10,856 nucleotides of DNA from Hyphomonas sp. (GCA_029287305.1 JARFRJ010000241.1:1-10856), one strand, 5' to 3'. Counted from the first letter of the stretch, positions 1 to 7,204 are shown. The notes: generated by a model not told the origin, from the letters alone. Numbers and translations: made by a program.

Positions 1-157
1 TTGGCGCGATTGTGCCGAAATAGAGGTCTGTGACAGAGGCAACTTGCAGAGGGGCAATGATGACGGCGCCGGCTGTGCCGTCAGCATCAGCGGCAAAAGA
101 TGGGGCTGCAATTGTAGCGGCCAGAGCGACAGAGGCGAGGAATTTGATGGTTTTCAT
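1..157 (-). CDS. DUF4402-type secreted protein, N-terminal part (runs off the left edge)
   Basis: About 52 residues are visible, beginning MKTIKFLASVALAATIAAP and continuing to ...DLYFGTIAP at the window edge. The first 22 or so residues form a standard Sec signal peptide (lysines, an alanine-rich core, cleavage near SFA|AD). The following segment, with IAPLQ and DLYFG, closely matches the same segment of the complete DUF4402 protein at 9432-9962, so the two are paralogs. DUF4402 proteins are small exported beta-rich proteins, often likened to fimbrial or pilin-type subunits, but their function is not firmly established. The ATG at 157-155 is preceded by GGAGA with about 7 bases spacing, a good ribosome binding site. 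The gene is not followed to its stop here. It shares a regulatory motif with its paralog (272-290). Confidence 0.82.
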   Translation of the reverse strand, partial: MKTIKFLASVALAATIAAPSFAADADGTAGAVIIAPLQVASVTDLYFGTIAP

Positions 158-271
158 GGGGGTATCTCCAAAAGGTGTTTGTGTGTGTTCAAGGTTTAGG
201 TTTTAAAGTTGTTAGGTTTGGCGAGAGTGCCCCGCCGCTTGAAGATAGAAATATCGAAAATCGCGCCTGCG

Positions 272-290
272 TATCACTGACCTTTTAGGT
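272..290 (-). promoter_or_regulatory. Putative operator/promoter element shared by both DUF4402 genes (copy 1)
   Basis: On the plus strand this reads TATCACTGACCTTTTAGGT. It matches 10035-10053, upstream of the second DUF4402 gene, at 18 of 19 positions. It includes a small inverted repeat GACCT-TTT-AGGTC (279-291 region). It lies about 115 bases upstream of the left DUF4402 start. Conservation upstream of two paralogs suggests a binding site for a common regulator, possibly overlapping a -35 region. The regulator is unknown. Confidence 0.5.
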
Positions 291-315
291 CGATCTGCCT
301 ATCCTATGACCAGAG

Positions 316-337
316 ACCCTGACCAAAAGGTCAGGGT
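316..337. promoter_or_regulatory. Perfect 9-bp inverted repeat, second putative operator
   Basis: ACCCTGACC and GGTCAGGGT flank a 4-base AAAA spacer. The core TGACCAAAAGGTCA begins 48 bases from the start of the element at 272. A degenerate version, TGATCAAAAGGGTA, begins 47 bases from the matching element beside the other DUF4402 gene. The TGACC half-site also occurs in the first element, so a dimeric DNA-binding protein is a reasonable reading. It is not followed by T's in the minus direction, which argues against a terminator. Confidence 0.45.
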
Positions 338-586
338 TTGAGGCGCGCGTAGCAGATTTTGAGAAAGGGGTGATCTGTCCCAGGCCTGCCCCATTATTGA
401 TCATTGCAGAAAAGCCGATAAGGTATTTCTGCATTCAATATAAGGCTTTAGGATAAGGTAAAATGGGGGCAAAGGACAAAGCAAAAGCTTGAAACGACTA
501 TAAAAGCCAAGCCCCGTTCATAGTGTGCTCGGTCGGTCAAACCCGGTGGTTTTAAGCTTTACAGGCTTTTTAAACCCATACATTCC

Positions 587-2119
587 TTAAAGCGGAATAT
601 TGGAGTGCTTTTTCCAGGGGTTTTCCAGCGTCTTGTTCTTTAATGTGCGCAATGCCCGTGCCACGCGCCGCCGCGTTGAATGCGGCATGATAATATCATC
701 AATAAAGCCGAGCTTGGCGGCAATATAAGGATTGGCGAAATTATCTTCATATTCCTTGGTTTTCTCGGCGATTTTCTCCGCATCCCCGATATCTTTGCGG
801 AAAATGATCTCGACCGCGCCTTTTGCGCCCATCACCGCAATTTCCGCCTTTGGCCAGGCATAATTCACATCGCCGCGCAAATGTTTTGAGCTCATCACAT
901 CATAGGCCCCACCATAGGCTTTACGTGTGATGACAGTGACTTTCGGGACGGTGGCTTCTGTATAGGCAAAGAGCAGTTTCGCGCCATGCTTGATCAGTCC
1001 GCCATATTCCTGTTTCGTGCCGGGCATAAAGCCGGGCACATCCACAAAGGTAACAATAGGCAGGTTAAAACAATCACAAAAGCGCACAAAGCGCGCCGCT
1101 TTGCGTGAGGCATCAATATCCAAAACGCCTGCCAGCGTCATCGGTTGATTGGCAACAAAGCCGACAGTTGTCCCTTCGATGCGACCAAATCCGCACAGGA
1201 TATTACTGCCAAAATGGGGGGAAATTTCAAAAAAATCCCCCTCATCGGCAACTTTCTCGATCAATTCACGCATATCATAGGGTTGATTGGGATTATCCGG
1301 AATAAGACGATCTAGGCTTAATTCTTCCCGATCCGGATCATCAAAACTGTTCCATATGGGTGGCTTTTCACGATTGGAGAGAGGAAGAAAATCAATCAGT
1401 CGGCGCATTTCTTCAAGCGCATGAACATCATTGTCAAAGGCGCCATCAACGACGCCGGATTTGACCGCATGTATGCTGGCTCCGCCGAGACTTTCATGGC
1501 TAACTTCTTCATTCGTAACCGTTTTGACCACATCCGGGCCGGTGACGTACATGTATGAGGTATCTTTTACCATGAAAATAAAATCAGTCAGGGCAGGGGA
1601 GTAAACATCGCCCCCCGCACAAGGGCCCATAATCACCGAGATTTGCGGGATAACGCCAGAGGCCATTACATTTTCAACGAAGATATCGGCATATCCGGCC
1701 AGTGATTCGACGCCTTCCTGAATGCGGGCACCGCCGGCATCAAAAATACCGATAATGGGAGCGCCAGTTTTCAGCGCTGCGGCCTGAACTTTCTGGATTT
1801 TAGCGGCTTGCGCGCTTGATAATGAGCCGCCAAAGACAGTGAAATCCTTTGAAAAAACATAGACAAGGCGTCCATTGATCAGTCCATTCCCCGTAACAAC
1901 GCCGTCCCCGGGAATACGCTGATCCTGCATGCCAAAATCCGTGCAGCGATGCTCTACAAACATATCAAATTCTTCAAAGCTTCCTGTGTCCAGAAGAATT
2001 TCGATACGCTCACGTGCCGTCAATTTTCCTTTATCATGCTGACGCTGGATGCGGGCTTCACCGCCGCCCATTCGGGCCTGCTCACGTCTGGCTTCCAAAA
2101 CTTTCAGTATTTGTTTCAT
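587..2119 (-). CDS. pccB: Propionyl-CoA carboxylase beta chain (carboxyltransferase)
   Basis: This is the biotin-dependent carboxyltransferase that moves the carboxyl group from carboxybiotin to propionyl-CoA to give (S)-methylmalonyl-CoA, acting with a PccA chain not found in this window. It is 510 residues from the ATG at 2119, the usual family length. An ATG 9 bases upstream (2128) is also open, but its AAGG is only 1 base away, whereas the 2119 start has about 10 bases spacing. Counting from 2119, the N-terminal acyl-CoA carboxylase domain includes LTARERIE (33-40), VEHRCTDFG (55-63) and the glycine loop GGARIQEGV (129-137), with MGPCAGG near 164. The C-terminal domain has [19 protein letters not shown] (358-368), [15 protein letters not shown] (399-413) and [11 protein letters not shown]. 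The Asp in GGAYD (407) appears to match the residue linked to propionyl-CoA preference in Streptomyces PccB. The loop has Ala where many homologs have Ser (SGGARIQ). The upstream gene is the repeat protein, more than 200 bases away, so pccB probably has its own promoter. Confidence 0.95.
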   Translation of the reverse strand: MKQILKVLEARREQARMGGGEARIQRQHDKGKLTARERIEILLDTGSFEEFDMFVEHRCTDFGMQDQRIPGDGVVTGNGLINGRLVYVFSKDFTVFGGSLSSAQAAKIQKVQAAALKTGAPIIGIFDAGGARIQEGVESLAGYADIFVENVMASGVIPQISVIMGPCAGGDVYSPALTDFIFMVKDTSYMYVTGPDVVKTVTNEEVSHESLGGASIHAVKSGVVDGAFDNDVHALEEMRRLIDFLPLSNREKPPIWNSFDDPDREELSLDRLIPDNPNQPYDMRELIEKVADEGDFFEISPHFGSNILCGFGRIEGTTVGFVANQPMTLAGVLDIDASRKAARFVRFCDCFNLPIVTFVDVPGFMPGTKQEYGGLIKHGAKLLFAYTEATVPKVTVITRKAYGGAYDVMSSKHLRGDVNYAWPKAEIAVMGAKGAVEIIFRKDIGDAEKIAEKTKEYEDNFANPYIAAKLGFIDDIIMPHSTRRRVARALRTLKNKTLENPWKKHSNIPL

Positions 2120-2156
2120 TCGGGGCATACCTTATCTGGATTATCTGCATAACTTG

Positions 2157-2186
2157 ATAAGAGCACCGCAGAGCAAAGCAAGTCAA
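2157..2186 (-). promoter_or_regulatory. Candidate sigma-70-type promoter for pccB
   Basis: Reading the minus strand, TTGACT (2186-2181) and TCTTAT (2162-2157) are separated by 18 bases. They match the -35 consensus at 5 of 6 positions and the -10 consensus at 4 of 6. Transcription would begin near 2150, giving a leader of about 30 bases to the start at 2119. This is assigned by consensus only. Confidence 0.35.
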
Positions 2187-2260
2187 AAGATACGAAAATT
2201 ATTATGGATGCTTGGAGGAATGAAGCAAAGGCGCACTTTCCATGGCTTGATATGCAATAA

Positions 2261-2288
2261 CACCCGCATAGAAGGCTCTATGCGGGTG
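2261..2288 (-). terminator. Strong hairpin downstream of the repeat-protein gene, probable terminator
   Basis: CACCCGCATAGA and TCTATGCGGGTG form a perfect 12-bp stem with a 4-base loop, beginning about 48 bases past the stop at 2337. On the minus strand the stem is followed by TTATTG, a weak T tract. It may also protect the 3' end of the mRNA or insulate pccB from upstream transcription. Confidence 0.55.
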
Positions 2289-2336
2289 AGAGTGTGCTGT
2301 GCAAACGGATCGATTTCTACCGTAACGGCTCTAGGC

Positions 2337-3521
2337 CTATTGGGAGCTGTGATAAACTATCTTGTCGTGCCTTTTAATGAGCCTTAAATTATGTAATCCA
2401 AAAGTGCGCTGAACTACACCGCCGCGAATAATGCATTCATAAGGTTCATGTTCAACACCATGTAGGTTCCTTAAAGAGGCCACACCATAAACAGTAAACC
2501 CATGTGGACCTATCTGTTCGGCATAGGGTGACCCGATAAGCAAGGCGCGAGAAAAGCCCAGCCCTCTGGCTTCATAACGCAAAGCCAGTTTGCATTTATC
2601 GATAGCCCGCGCGGCAAGGTTTCTAAGTTCCCAACTGGATTGACCATATTCATTGGTCCAGCCCCGGCGATATGTATAATTCGACCGAAAAGGCAGGGTG
2701 TGACGGTTGGACCAGCGACGGTTATGATATTTGTGCTTATAACGCCCTCTGTATTGGCGCATATCACGCTTTTTATTATGGACGTGGCCCCGATCATAAT
2801 CCCGGTGGTGACGATCCCGATGGGTTCGGTCATGCGCGCGTTTATGGTCTCGCTTGCCCCGATCATGAGAGCGCGTCTGTTCTCGCTTGCCCCGATCATG
2901 AGAGCGCGTTTGTTCTCGTTTGCCCCGATCATAAGAGCGCGCCTGTTCTCGCTTGCCCCGATCATAAGAGCGCGTTTGTTCTCGTTTGCCCCGATCATGA
3001 GAGCGCGTCTGTTCTCGTTTGCCCCGATCATGAGCGCGCGCCTGTTCTCGCTTGCCCTGATCATAAGCGCGCGTCTGTTCTCGTTTGCCCCGATCATGAG
3101 AGCGCGTCTGTTCTCGTTTGCCCCGATCATGAGAGCGCGCCTGTTCTCGCTTGCCCCGATCATGAGCGCGCGTCTGTTCGCGCTTGCCCCGATCATGAGC
3201 GCGCGCCTGTTCTCGCTTGCCCTGATCATAAGAGCGCGCTTGTTCTCGCTTGCCCCGGTCCTGAGCGCGCGCCTGTTCTCGCTTGCCCCGATCCTGAGAG
3301 CGCGCTTGTTCGCGCTTACCCCGGTCCTGAGAGCGCGCCTGTTCTCGCTTGCCCCGGTCCTGAGAGCGATCCCGGGCAAAGGCGGGTTTTTCTGGATAGG
3401 ATATTTTAGGGTCTTTTTGATCAGGCACTTCTCCTCGTTGAGCTAAAACAGAAGGGGCTAAGAGGATGGACATTGCCAACGCTATGACGATCGCTCGGAT
3501 GTTTAATTTAGGCTGTGGCAT
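2337..3521 (-). CDS. Secreted protein with 11-residue basic tandem repeats and a conserved-looking C-terminal domain
   Basis: I do not recognise this 394-residue protein. Residues 1-27 are a clear Sec signal peptide (KLNIR, then a hydrophobic AIVIALAMSILLAP core, cleavage at VLA|Q), so the product is probably periplasmic or exported. Residues 52-216 are 15 consecutive copies of an 11-residue unit, R[S/A][Q/Y/H]D[R/Q]GKREQ[A/T]. Two decayed copies follow, to about 238, and then a His/Arg/Tyr-rich stretch to about 290. The repeat zone is strongly basic, hydrophilic and probably disordered or helical. Residues 297-380 look like a folded domain with two cysteines (310 and 363) that could form a disulfide, and the segments QIGPHGF and YECIIRGG. 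The charge would suit binding to nucleic acid, LPS or another polyanion, but that is inference. The start has no clear ribosome binding site and sits in a hairpin. Three other frames are also open across the array, but only this one has a signal peptide and a structured C-terminus. Confidence 0.8.
   Translation of the reverse strand: MPQPKLNIRAIVIALAMSILLAPSVLAQRGEVPDQKDPKISYPEKPAFARDRSQDRGKREQARSQDRGKREQARSQDRGKREQARAQDRGKREQARSYDQGKREQARAHDRGKREQTRAHDRGKREQARSHDRGKREQTRSHDRGKREQTRAYDQGKREQARAHDRGKREQTRSHDRGKREQTRSYDRGKREQARSYDRGKREQTRSHDRGKREQTRSHDRGKRDHKRAHDRTHRDRHHRDYDRGHVHNKKRDMRQYRGRYKHKYHNRRWSNRHTLPFRSNYTYRRGWTNEYGQSSWELRNLAARAIDKCKLALRYEARGLGFSRALLIGSPYAEQIGPHGFTVYGVASLRNLHGVEHEPYECIIRGGVVQRTFGLHNLRLIKRHDKIVYHSSQ
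2874..3368 (-). repeat. 33-bp tandem repeat array, 15 units, inside the secreted-protein gene
   Basis: The period is 33 bases (11 codons), so gain or loss of units keeps the frame. The plus strand shows the recurring core TCTCGCTTGCCCCGATCATG with few substitutions, many of them at the same positions in different units. Two degraded units extend the array to about 2808. The first four units (3237-3368) encode Q at repeat position 3, and later ones encode Y or H, which suggests local duplication of blocks. There are no unique spacers, so this is not a CRISPR array. Confidence 0.9.
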
Positions 3522-3536
3522 ATGATAATTATGCCA
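3516..3536 (-). promoter_or_regulatory. Hairpin enclosing the start codon of the repeat protein, with a 3-codon upstream ORF
   Basis: In the mRNA, UGGCAUA and UAUGCCA can pair (7 bp, 7-base loop), and the AUG at 3521-3519 lies in the right arm. An upstream ATG GCA TAA begins at 3537, overlaps the left arm, and stops before the real start. No Shine-Dalgarno sequence is visible. Together these suggest restrained or controlled initiation. Confidence 0.35.
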
Positions 3537-3592
3537 TATGGAAAATTACCTAGGCTGACAGGGCTGATGTGTTACATTCATATTTGGCTAAA

Positions 3593-3622
3593 ATTATATA
3601 TAACTTACTGAAAAATTTGAAA
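3593..3622 (-). promoter_or_regulatory. Candidate promoter for the repeat protein
   Basis: The minus strand has a perfect TATAAT (3598-3593). The best -35 is only TTTCAA (3622-3617), 18 bases away and 3 of 6 in consensus. The region is AT-rich and lies directly beside the ATP12 stop codon. The leader would be about 65 bases. Confidence 0.3.
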
Positions 3623-3628
3623 TTTTGT

Positions 3629-4348
3629 TTAACTTTTTTTCTTCAGGGAGTTGACATATAGACCCAAATTTTGGGCTTCGGTCTGTTTTGCGTCCAAAAC
3701 TGCTTGCATCTCTTCATCCTGACCCCAGTTTTGCATTTGAAATAGTTCTGGTAAAATCGCAGCCCGATGGGCAGTGTCAGTGTCAAGATGGCTTTCTAGG
3801 ACAGCTGACGCCAAAAGCGCAGACCCAAACAAAGATGTGCCATAAAGAAGACCTGTTAGCATGAAATCATCATATCCTGCGGCATATTGCCTGGCTGCCT
3901 CAAGCGATTTTGGGGGGTGATCAAGGGCAATAAGGCTCTCTTGGTTAACTTTCAGGTCAATGGACAGCGTGCATGCGGCCCAATCACGGATCGGGGCCCA
4001 TAACTGGTTTTGGGTTTGCGCCAAATCGGCAGGCTGTGTGTCGGGAAAGCAGAGTAAATCCGTCTCGCAATAGCGAACAAATTCGCCGATCATATCCGGG
4101 CGTTGGGAAGGCGTTCTGTCCAAAGCGACATTGGCCATCCGCGTCAGCGTCATAGCGTGCATATTTATTTGCGAGCTCTGTCTATCCCATTCTTGTGCAA
4201 TTATCTCGGCCAAAAGGGAGGTAGGTACACACAAAGGCTGATTTGCTGGTGTCCGCATAGGCCGGTCATCGAGAGCAATTGCCCATCCAGCCTCAGTTTC
4301 AAGAATAGACACAGTTTTATAAAAACGCTTTAGCGGTGTTTGGCTCAT
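3629..4348 (-). CDS. ATP12-family F1-ATPase assembly chaperone
   Basis: The 239-residue product matches the ATP12 family, which in mitochondria binds the F1 alpha subunit before it joins the hexamer. Alphaproteobacterial homologs are thought to do the same in the cytoplasm. Family features visible are RFYKTV near the start, GWAIALDDRPMRTPA (21-35), AQEWDRQ (51-57), the LTRMANVALDR segment (68-78) and YCETDLLCF (93-101), followed by LWAPIRDWA. Length is typical for bacterial members. The ATG at 4348 lies 29 bases after the rluC stop, inside a duplicated 19-bp sequence, and no clear ribosome binding site precedes it. It is probably the last gene of the aroQ-accBC-crcB-rluC cluster. The end is lysine-rich (LKKKS) because of a run of seven A's. 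Confidence 0.9.
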   Translation of the reverse strand: MSQTPLKRFYKTVSILETEAGWAIALDDRPMRTPANQPLCVPTSLLAEIIAQEWDRQSSQINMHAMTLTRMANVALDRTPSQRPDMIGEFVRYCETDLLCFPDTQPADLAQTQNQLWAPIRDWAACTLSIDLKVNQESLIALDHPPKSLEAARQYAAGYDDFMLTGLLYGTSLFGSALLASAVLESHLDTDTAHRAAILPELFQMQNWGQDEEMQAVLDAKQTEAQNLGLYVNSLKKKS

Positions 4349-4380
4349 AATAGTGTGTCTAGCTCATGATACTGTGTCTA
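4343..4380. repeat. 19-bp tandem duplication across the rluC-ATP12 junction
   Basis: Units GCTCATAATAGTGTGTCTA (4343-4361) and GCTCATGATACTGTGTCTA (4362-4380) agree at 17 of 19 positions. On the coding (minus) strand each unit contains a TAG followed by an ATG. The outer TAG (4380-4378) is the rluC stop, and the inner ATG (4348-4346) is the ATP12 start. The spare ATG (4367-4365) opens only ATG AGC TAG. Confidence 0.85.
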
Positions 4381-5403
4381 GCCGCGTCGATCTGGTAATA
4401 GGATATCTTCGCGCGCTTCGCTCTCAAGAAAGCCAAGCGTTTTGAAGGTTTCCTGCATATGGGCAGGCAGGGGCGCGCTGATGTCGAGTGGCTTTTGTTT
4501 GGGGCGCGGCAGGATAAGGCGGCGGGCGTGGAGATGTAGGCCAGATGCAATTCCCGTAGGGACTTCCTTGCGCGTGGCATATTTTTGATCCCCAAGAATA
4601 GAGGCGCCAAGCTCAGACATATGAAATCTTAGCTGATGGGTCCGCCCTGTGACAGGCTTGAGCGCTACCCAAGCGGCGCGCTGTCCGGCTGTGCTGATGA
4701 CAGCGTAATCCGTGATTGCATGCTTTGCGCCGAGCATGCCTTGCCGGGCGCGATACATACGCTCCTTGTCCTCCATCTCGTCCTCGCCATTACCTTTAGC
4801 CATCCAGCAGCGCACTTGTCCGGAATGGGGCTGGGGCACCTTTACCGTAATCGCCCAATAGAGTTTCTCCAGCGCACGGGAGCGGAAGAGGGCCCCCAGC
4901 TCTGCAGCGGCGGCGGGATGCTTTGCGATGACAAGTAGGCCGGATGTCTCGCGGTCTAATCTGTGCACAAGTTTCGGGCGATATTCGCTATCACCTTGCA
5001 ACAAGCCGATAAGCCCATCTACATGCCGGGTAATATTCGTGCCCCCTTGAACGGCAAGACCGGGTGGCTTGTTGAGGACAAACAAGTCCTTATCCTCATG
5101 TAAAACAAGCTCTTGGATGAACCGCATCTCAGCTTTTTCTGCTTCCGATTTCTTGTCTGTCCAAGCATAGGTGCCGCCAGGTTTTTGCGCGGATTGTTTA
5201 GGCGGTATGCGAATTTTTTGTCCGGTTACGATGCGGGTATTTGATTTGGCGCGCGCGCCATCAACACGAACCTGACCGGTTCGGATCCATTTTTCAACTT
5301 CACCCTGGGTGAGTGAGCGCCGTCGTTTCAGCCACCGATCTAGGCGGCTGCCCGTCTCTTCGGCGGTGACGGTTTCAATCTCAATAGAAAGAGAGGGTGC
5401 CAT
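4378..5403 (-). CDS. rluC: 23S rRNA pseudouridine synthase, RluC/RluA family
   Basis: The enzyme isomerises uridines in 23S rRNA. RluC of E. coli acts at 955, 2504 and 2580, and specificity here is inferred from family and context. The protein is 341 residues from the ATG at 5403. An S4 RNA-binding domain lies at about 19-66 (SRLDRWLKRRR...GQVRVDG). The catalytic domain carries NKPPGLAVQGG (111-121) and the signature HRLDRETSG (147-155), whose aspartate 150 is the expected catalytic residue. GRTHQLRFH follows later. I prefer the start at 5403 over one at 5445, because the longer form overlaps crcB and adds an unusual N-terminus. The chosen ATG begins 2 bases after the crcB stop, pointing to translational coupling. 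The neighbouring ATP12 gene follows. Confidence 0.92.
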   Translation of the reverse strand: MAPSLSIEIETVTAEETGSRLDRWLKRRRSLTQGEVEKWIRTGQVRVDGARAKSNTRIVTGQKIRIPPKQSAQKPGGTYAWTDKKSEAEKAEMRFIQELVLHEDKDLFVLNKPPGLAVQGGTNITRHVDGLIGLLQGDSEYRPKLVHRLDRETSGLLVIAKHPAAAAELGALFRSRALEKLYWAITVKVPQPHSGQVRCWMAKGNGEDEMEDKERMYRARQGMLGAKHAITDYAVISTAGQRAAWVALKPVTGRTHQLRFHMSELGASILGDQKYATRKEVPTGIASGLHLHARRLILPRPKQKPLDISAPLPAHMQETFKTLGFLESEAREDILLPDRRG

Positions 5404-5405
5404 GA

Positions 5406-5801
5406 TTAAACTGTTCCCTGTTGATAAATATGTGTGGCAATCCAAAGCCCCAGAAACAACGCACTCACCCCAAGGGCAAGGGTTGAGCCGGTATAAGCGG
5501 CGGCTTTCAAGAAAGTCTCAGATCGCAGCATTTGGGCGGTCTCCAGCGATATTGCCGAAAAGGTTGTAAAGCCGCCCAGAAGACCTGTCAGCAGAAAAAG
5601 TCCCGCAGGTCCCTGGAGAGAGATATGGCGCGCGATCAGCCAGCCAGCCACTAGGCCCATGAGCAGACTGCCAAGGCTATTGACAATAAATGTCCCCCAC
5701 GGCCAGCCTTCCGGCAGCAACCGCATAGCGCTAAGGCCGATGCCATATCTTAAGCTTGCGCCAAATGCGCCGCCAAGGGCAACCAGAAGAAAACCATACA
5801 T
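5406..5801 (-). CDS. crcB: CrcB/FluC fluoride channel
   Basis: This small membrane protein exports fluoride as a dual-topology dimer in the inner membrane. The 131 residues contain four hydrophobic segments (about 3-24, 36-57, 66-86 and 99-121). Family motifs are LGGAFGASLRYG (9-20), GTFIVNSLGS (36-45) with the conserved Asn41, and GGFTTFSAIS (76-85), the region of the phenylalanine and threonine-serine fluoride track. A single gene is expected to form a homodimer. It starts 50 bases after accC and runs almost directly into rluC. No fluoride riboswitch is seen in those 50 bases, so expression probably follows the housekeeping operon. Confidence 0.95.
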   Translation of the reverse strand: MYGFLLVALGGAFGASLRYGIGLSAMRLLPEGWPWGTFIVNSLGSLLMGLVAGWLIARHISLQGPAGLFLLTGLLGGFTTFSAISLETAQMLRSETFLKAAAYTGSTLALGVSALFLGLWIATHIYQQGTV

Positions 5802-5851
5802 AAAGTGGCCAGACTATAAAAGACGAATATGACTGAGAGTGCTAAAATGCT

Positions 5852-7204
5852 CTAAGTTTGCATTGTCTTGTTTTGTAAAAATCGCTCAAGCCAATGTATA
5901 TCATAATTGCCTTGAATGACATCCTCAGCCTCGACCAGTCTTTGATGCAGGCCCAGCGTGGTTTCAATCCCGCCAATAACCATTTCATTCAATGCCCGGC
6001 GTAAACGCATCACGCATTCCCGGCGATTGCGCCCATGCACAATCAACTTACCGATTAAACTGTCATAATGGGGCGGAATAGTATAGCCGGAATAGGCTGC
6101 ACTATCGAGGCGGACACCTGGCCCGCCCGGCGCGTGGAAATCTGTAATCATGCCGGGGGATGGGATAAATGTCTCTGGATGTTCAGCATTAAGGCGGCAT
6201 TCAATGGCATGACCGACTAGAATAACATCCTCCTGTGTGAAAGACATTTCCTCGCCCTTGGCAATACGGATTTGCTGACGCACAATGTCAATACCGGTAA
6301 TCATCTCTGTAATCGGGTGTTCGACCTGCAGGCGTGTATTCATTTCAATGAAATAAAACTCGCCTTTTTCATAGAGGAACTCCATCGTGCCTGCGCCAAG
6401 GTAGCCAAGTTTTTTAACGGCTTTAGCAACGGTCGCACCAATCTCTTCGCGCTGCACCTGTGTAAGGGCAGGGCTTGGGGCTTCTTCAAATACTTTTTGA
6501 TGACGCCGCTGCAATGAGCAATCCCGCTCCCATAAATGTGCGACATTGCCATGGCTATCCGCCATAATCTGAATTTCGATATGACGCGGTTTCTCCAGAT
6601 ATTTTTCAATATAGACCGCATCATCGCCAAAAGCGGCTTTCGCCTCTTGCTTGGCCGCTTTTATCGCCTGTTCCAGATCCTTTTCTGTATGCGCGACACG
6701 CATACCGCGTCCGCCGCCGCCCGCCGCCGCTTTCACCAGAACAGGATATTTGCACAGTTTGGCCGCTTTTTTAGCTTCTGCAATCGAGGTCACCGCACCT
6801 TCAGAGCCTGGCACAACGGGAACGCCAACCTTAATCATCGCCTTTTTTGCGGCAATTTTATCGCCCATAATCCGAATATGATCTGCGGTTGGCCCGACGA
6901 AAATAATGTCGTGAGCAGCGACCATATCGGCAAATTGGGCATTTTCTGACAGGAAGCCATAGCCTGGATGGATGGCATCTGCGCCGGTAATCTCTGCCGC
7001 AGTTAAAATGGCAGATTTCTTCAAATAGGAATTGGCTGAGGCCGCTGGACCAATACAGACGCTTTCATCTGCCAGTCTGACAGCCATACTGTCTCTATCG
7101 GCTTCAGAATGCACAACAACGGTTTGGATACCCATTTCCTTACATGCGCGGTGGATGCGCAACGCAATTTCGCCGCGATTCGCAATGAGGAGTTTTTTAA
7201 TCAT
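5852..7204 (-). CDS. accC: Biotin carboxylase subunit of acetyl-CoA carboxylase
   Basis: AccC carboxylates the biotin on AccB using ATP and bicarbonate, the first half of malonyl-CoA synthesis for fatty acids. The product is 450 residues, the usual length, and begins MIKKLLIANRGEIALR. Visible features are the N-terminal lobe with HPGYGFLSEN (79-88), Lys116 in GDK, the glycine-rich ATP loop KAAAGGGGRGM (158-168), EKYLEKPRHIEIQ (200-212), the RDCSLQRRHQK segment (227-237) and the active-site EMNTRLQVEHP (287-297). A TTG start 18 bases upstream (7222) would overlap accB. The ATG at 7204, 10 bases past the accB stop, matches the family start. AccA and AccD are not in this window. Confidence 0.96.
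   Translation of the reverse strand: MIKKLLIANRGEIALRIHRACKEMGIQTVVVHSEADRDSMAVRLADESVCIGPAASANSYLKKSAILTAAEITGADAIHPGYGFLSENAQFADMVAAHDIIFVGPTADHIRIMGDKIAAKKAMIKVGVPVVPGSEGAVTSIAEAKKAAKLCKYPVLVKAAAGGGGRGMRVAHTEKDLEQAIKAAKQEAKAAFGDDAVYIEKYLEKPRHIEIQIMADSHGNVAHLWERDCSLQRRHQKVFEEAPSPALTQVQREEIGATVAKAVKKLGYLGAGTMEFLYEKGEFYFIEMNTRLQVEHPITEMITGIDIVRQQIRIAKGEEMSFTQEDVILVGHAIECRLNAEHPETFIPSPGMITDFHAPGGPGVRLDSAAYSGYTIPPHYDSLIGKLIVHGRNRRECVMRLRRALNEMVIGGIETTLGLHQRLVEAEDVIQGNYDIHWLERFLQNKTMQT

Larger units (their letters stand above)
158..586. other. Intergenic region upstream of the left DUF4402 gene
   Basis: No convincing gene is seen in these 429 bases. The part nearest the DUF4402 start (158-337) holds its leader and two putative operator elements, listed separately. 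Further right, 405-412 and 426-433 form a perfect 8-bp inverted repeat (TGCAGAAA / TTTCTGCA, 13-base loop). Next to it GATAAGG or TATAAGG occurs three times between 416 and 458. A short 5-bp hairpin lies at 539-552 (AAACC / GGTTT). No stem followed by a run of T is visible downstream of the pccB stop at 587, so where the pccB transcript ends is unclear. Confidence 0.6.

Noticed and set aside
2874..3368. CRISPR array
   Set aside because: The units are contiguous with no unique spacers, and the repeat is translated as an 11-residue motif.
2640..3446. Long plus-strand ORFs across the repeat array (also 2672-3409, and the minus-strand frame 2510-3379)
   Set aside because: They exist because the 33-base unit lacks stops in these frames. 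They have repetitive low-information sequence, no ribosome binding site and no folded domain, while the 2337-3521 frame has a signal peptide and a proper C-terminus.
5404..5445. Upstream ATG start for rluC
   Set aside because: It lies within crcB and adds a 14-residue extension. The ATG at 5403 directly follows the crcB stop and suits the S4 domain start.
5802..5851. Fluoride riboswitch before crcB
   Set aside because: The gap is only 50 bases and I see no recognisable riboswitch pattern in it.
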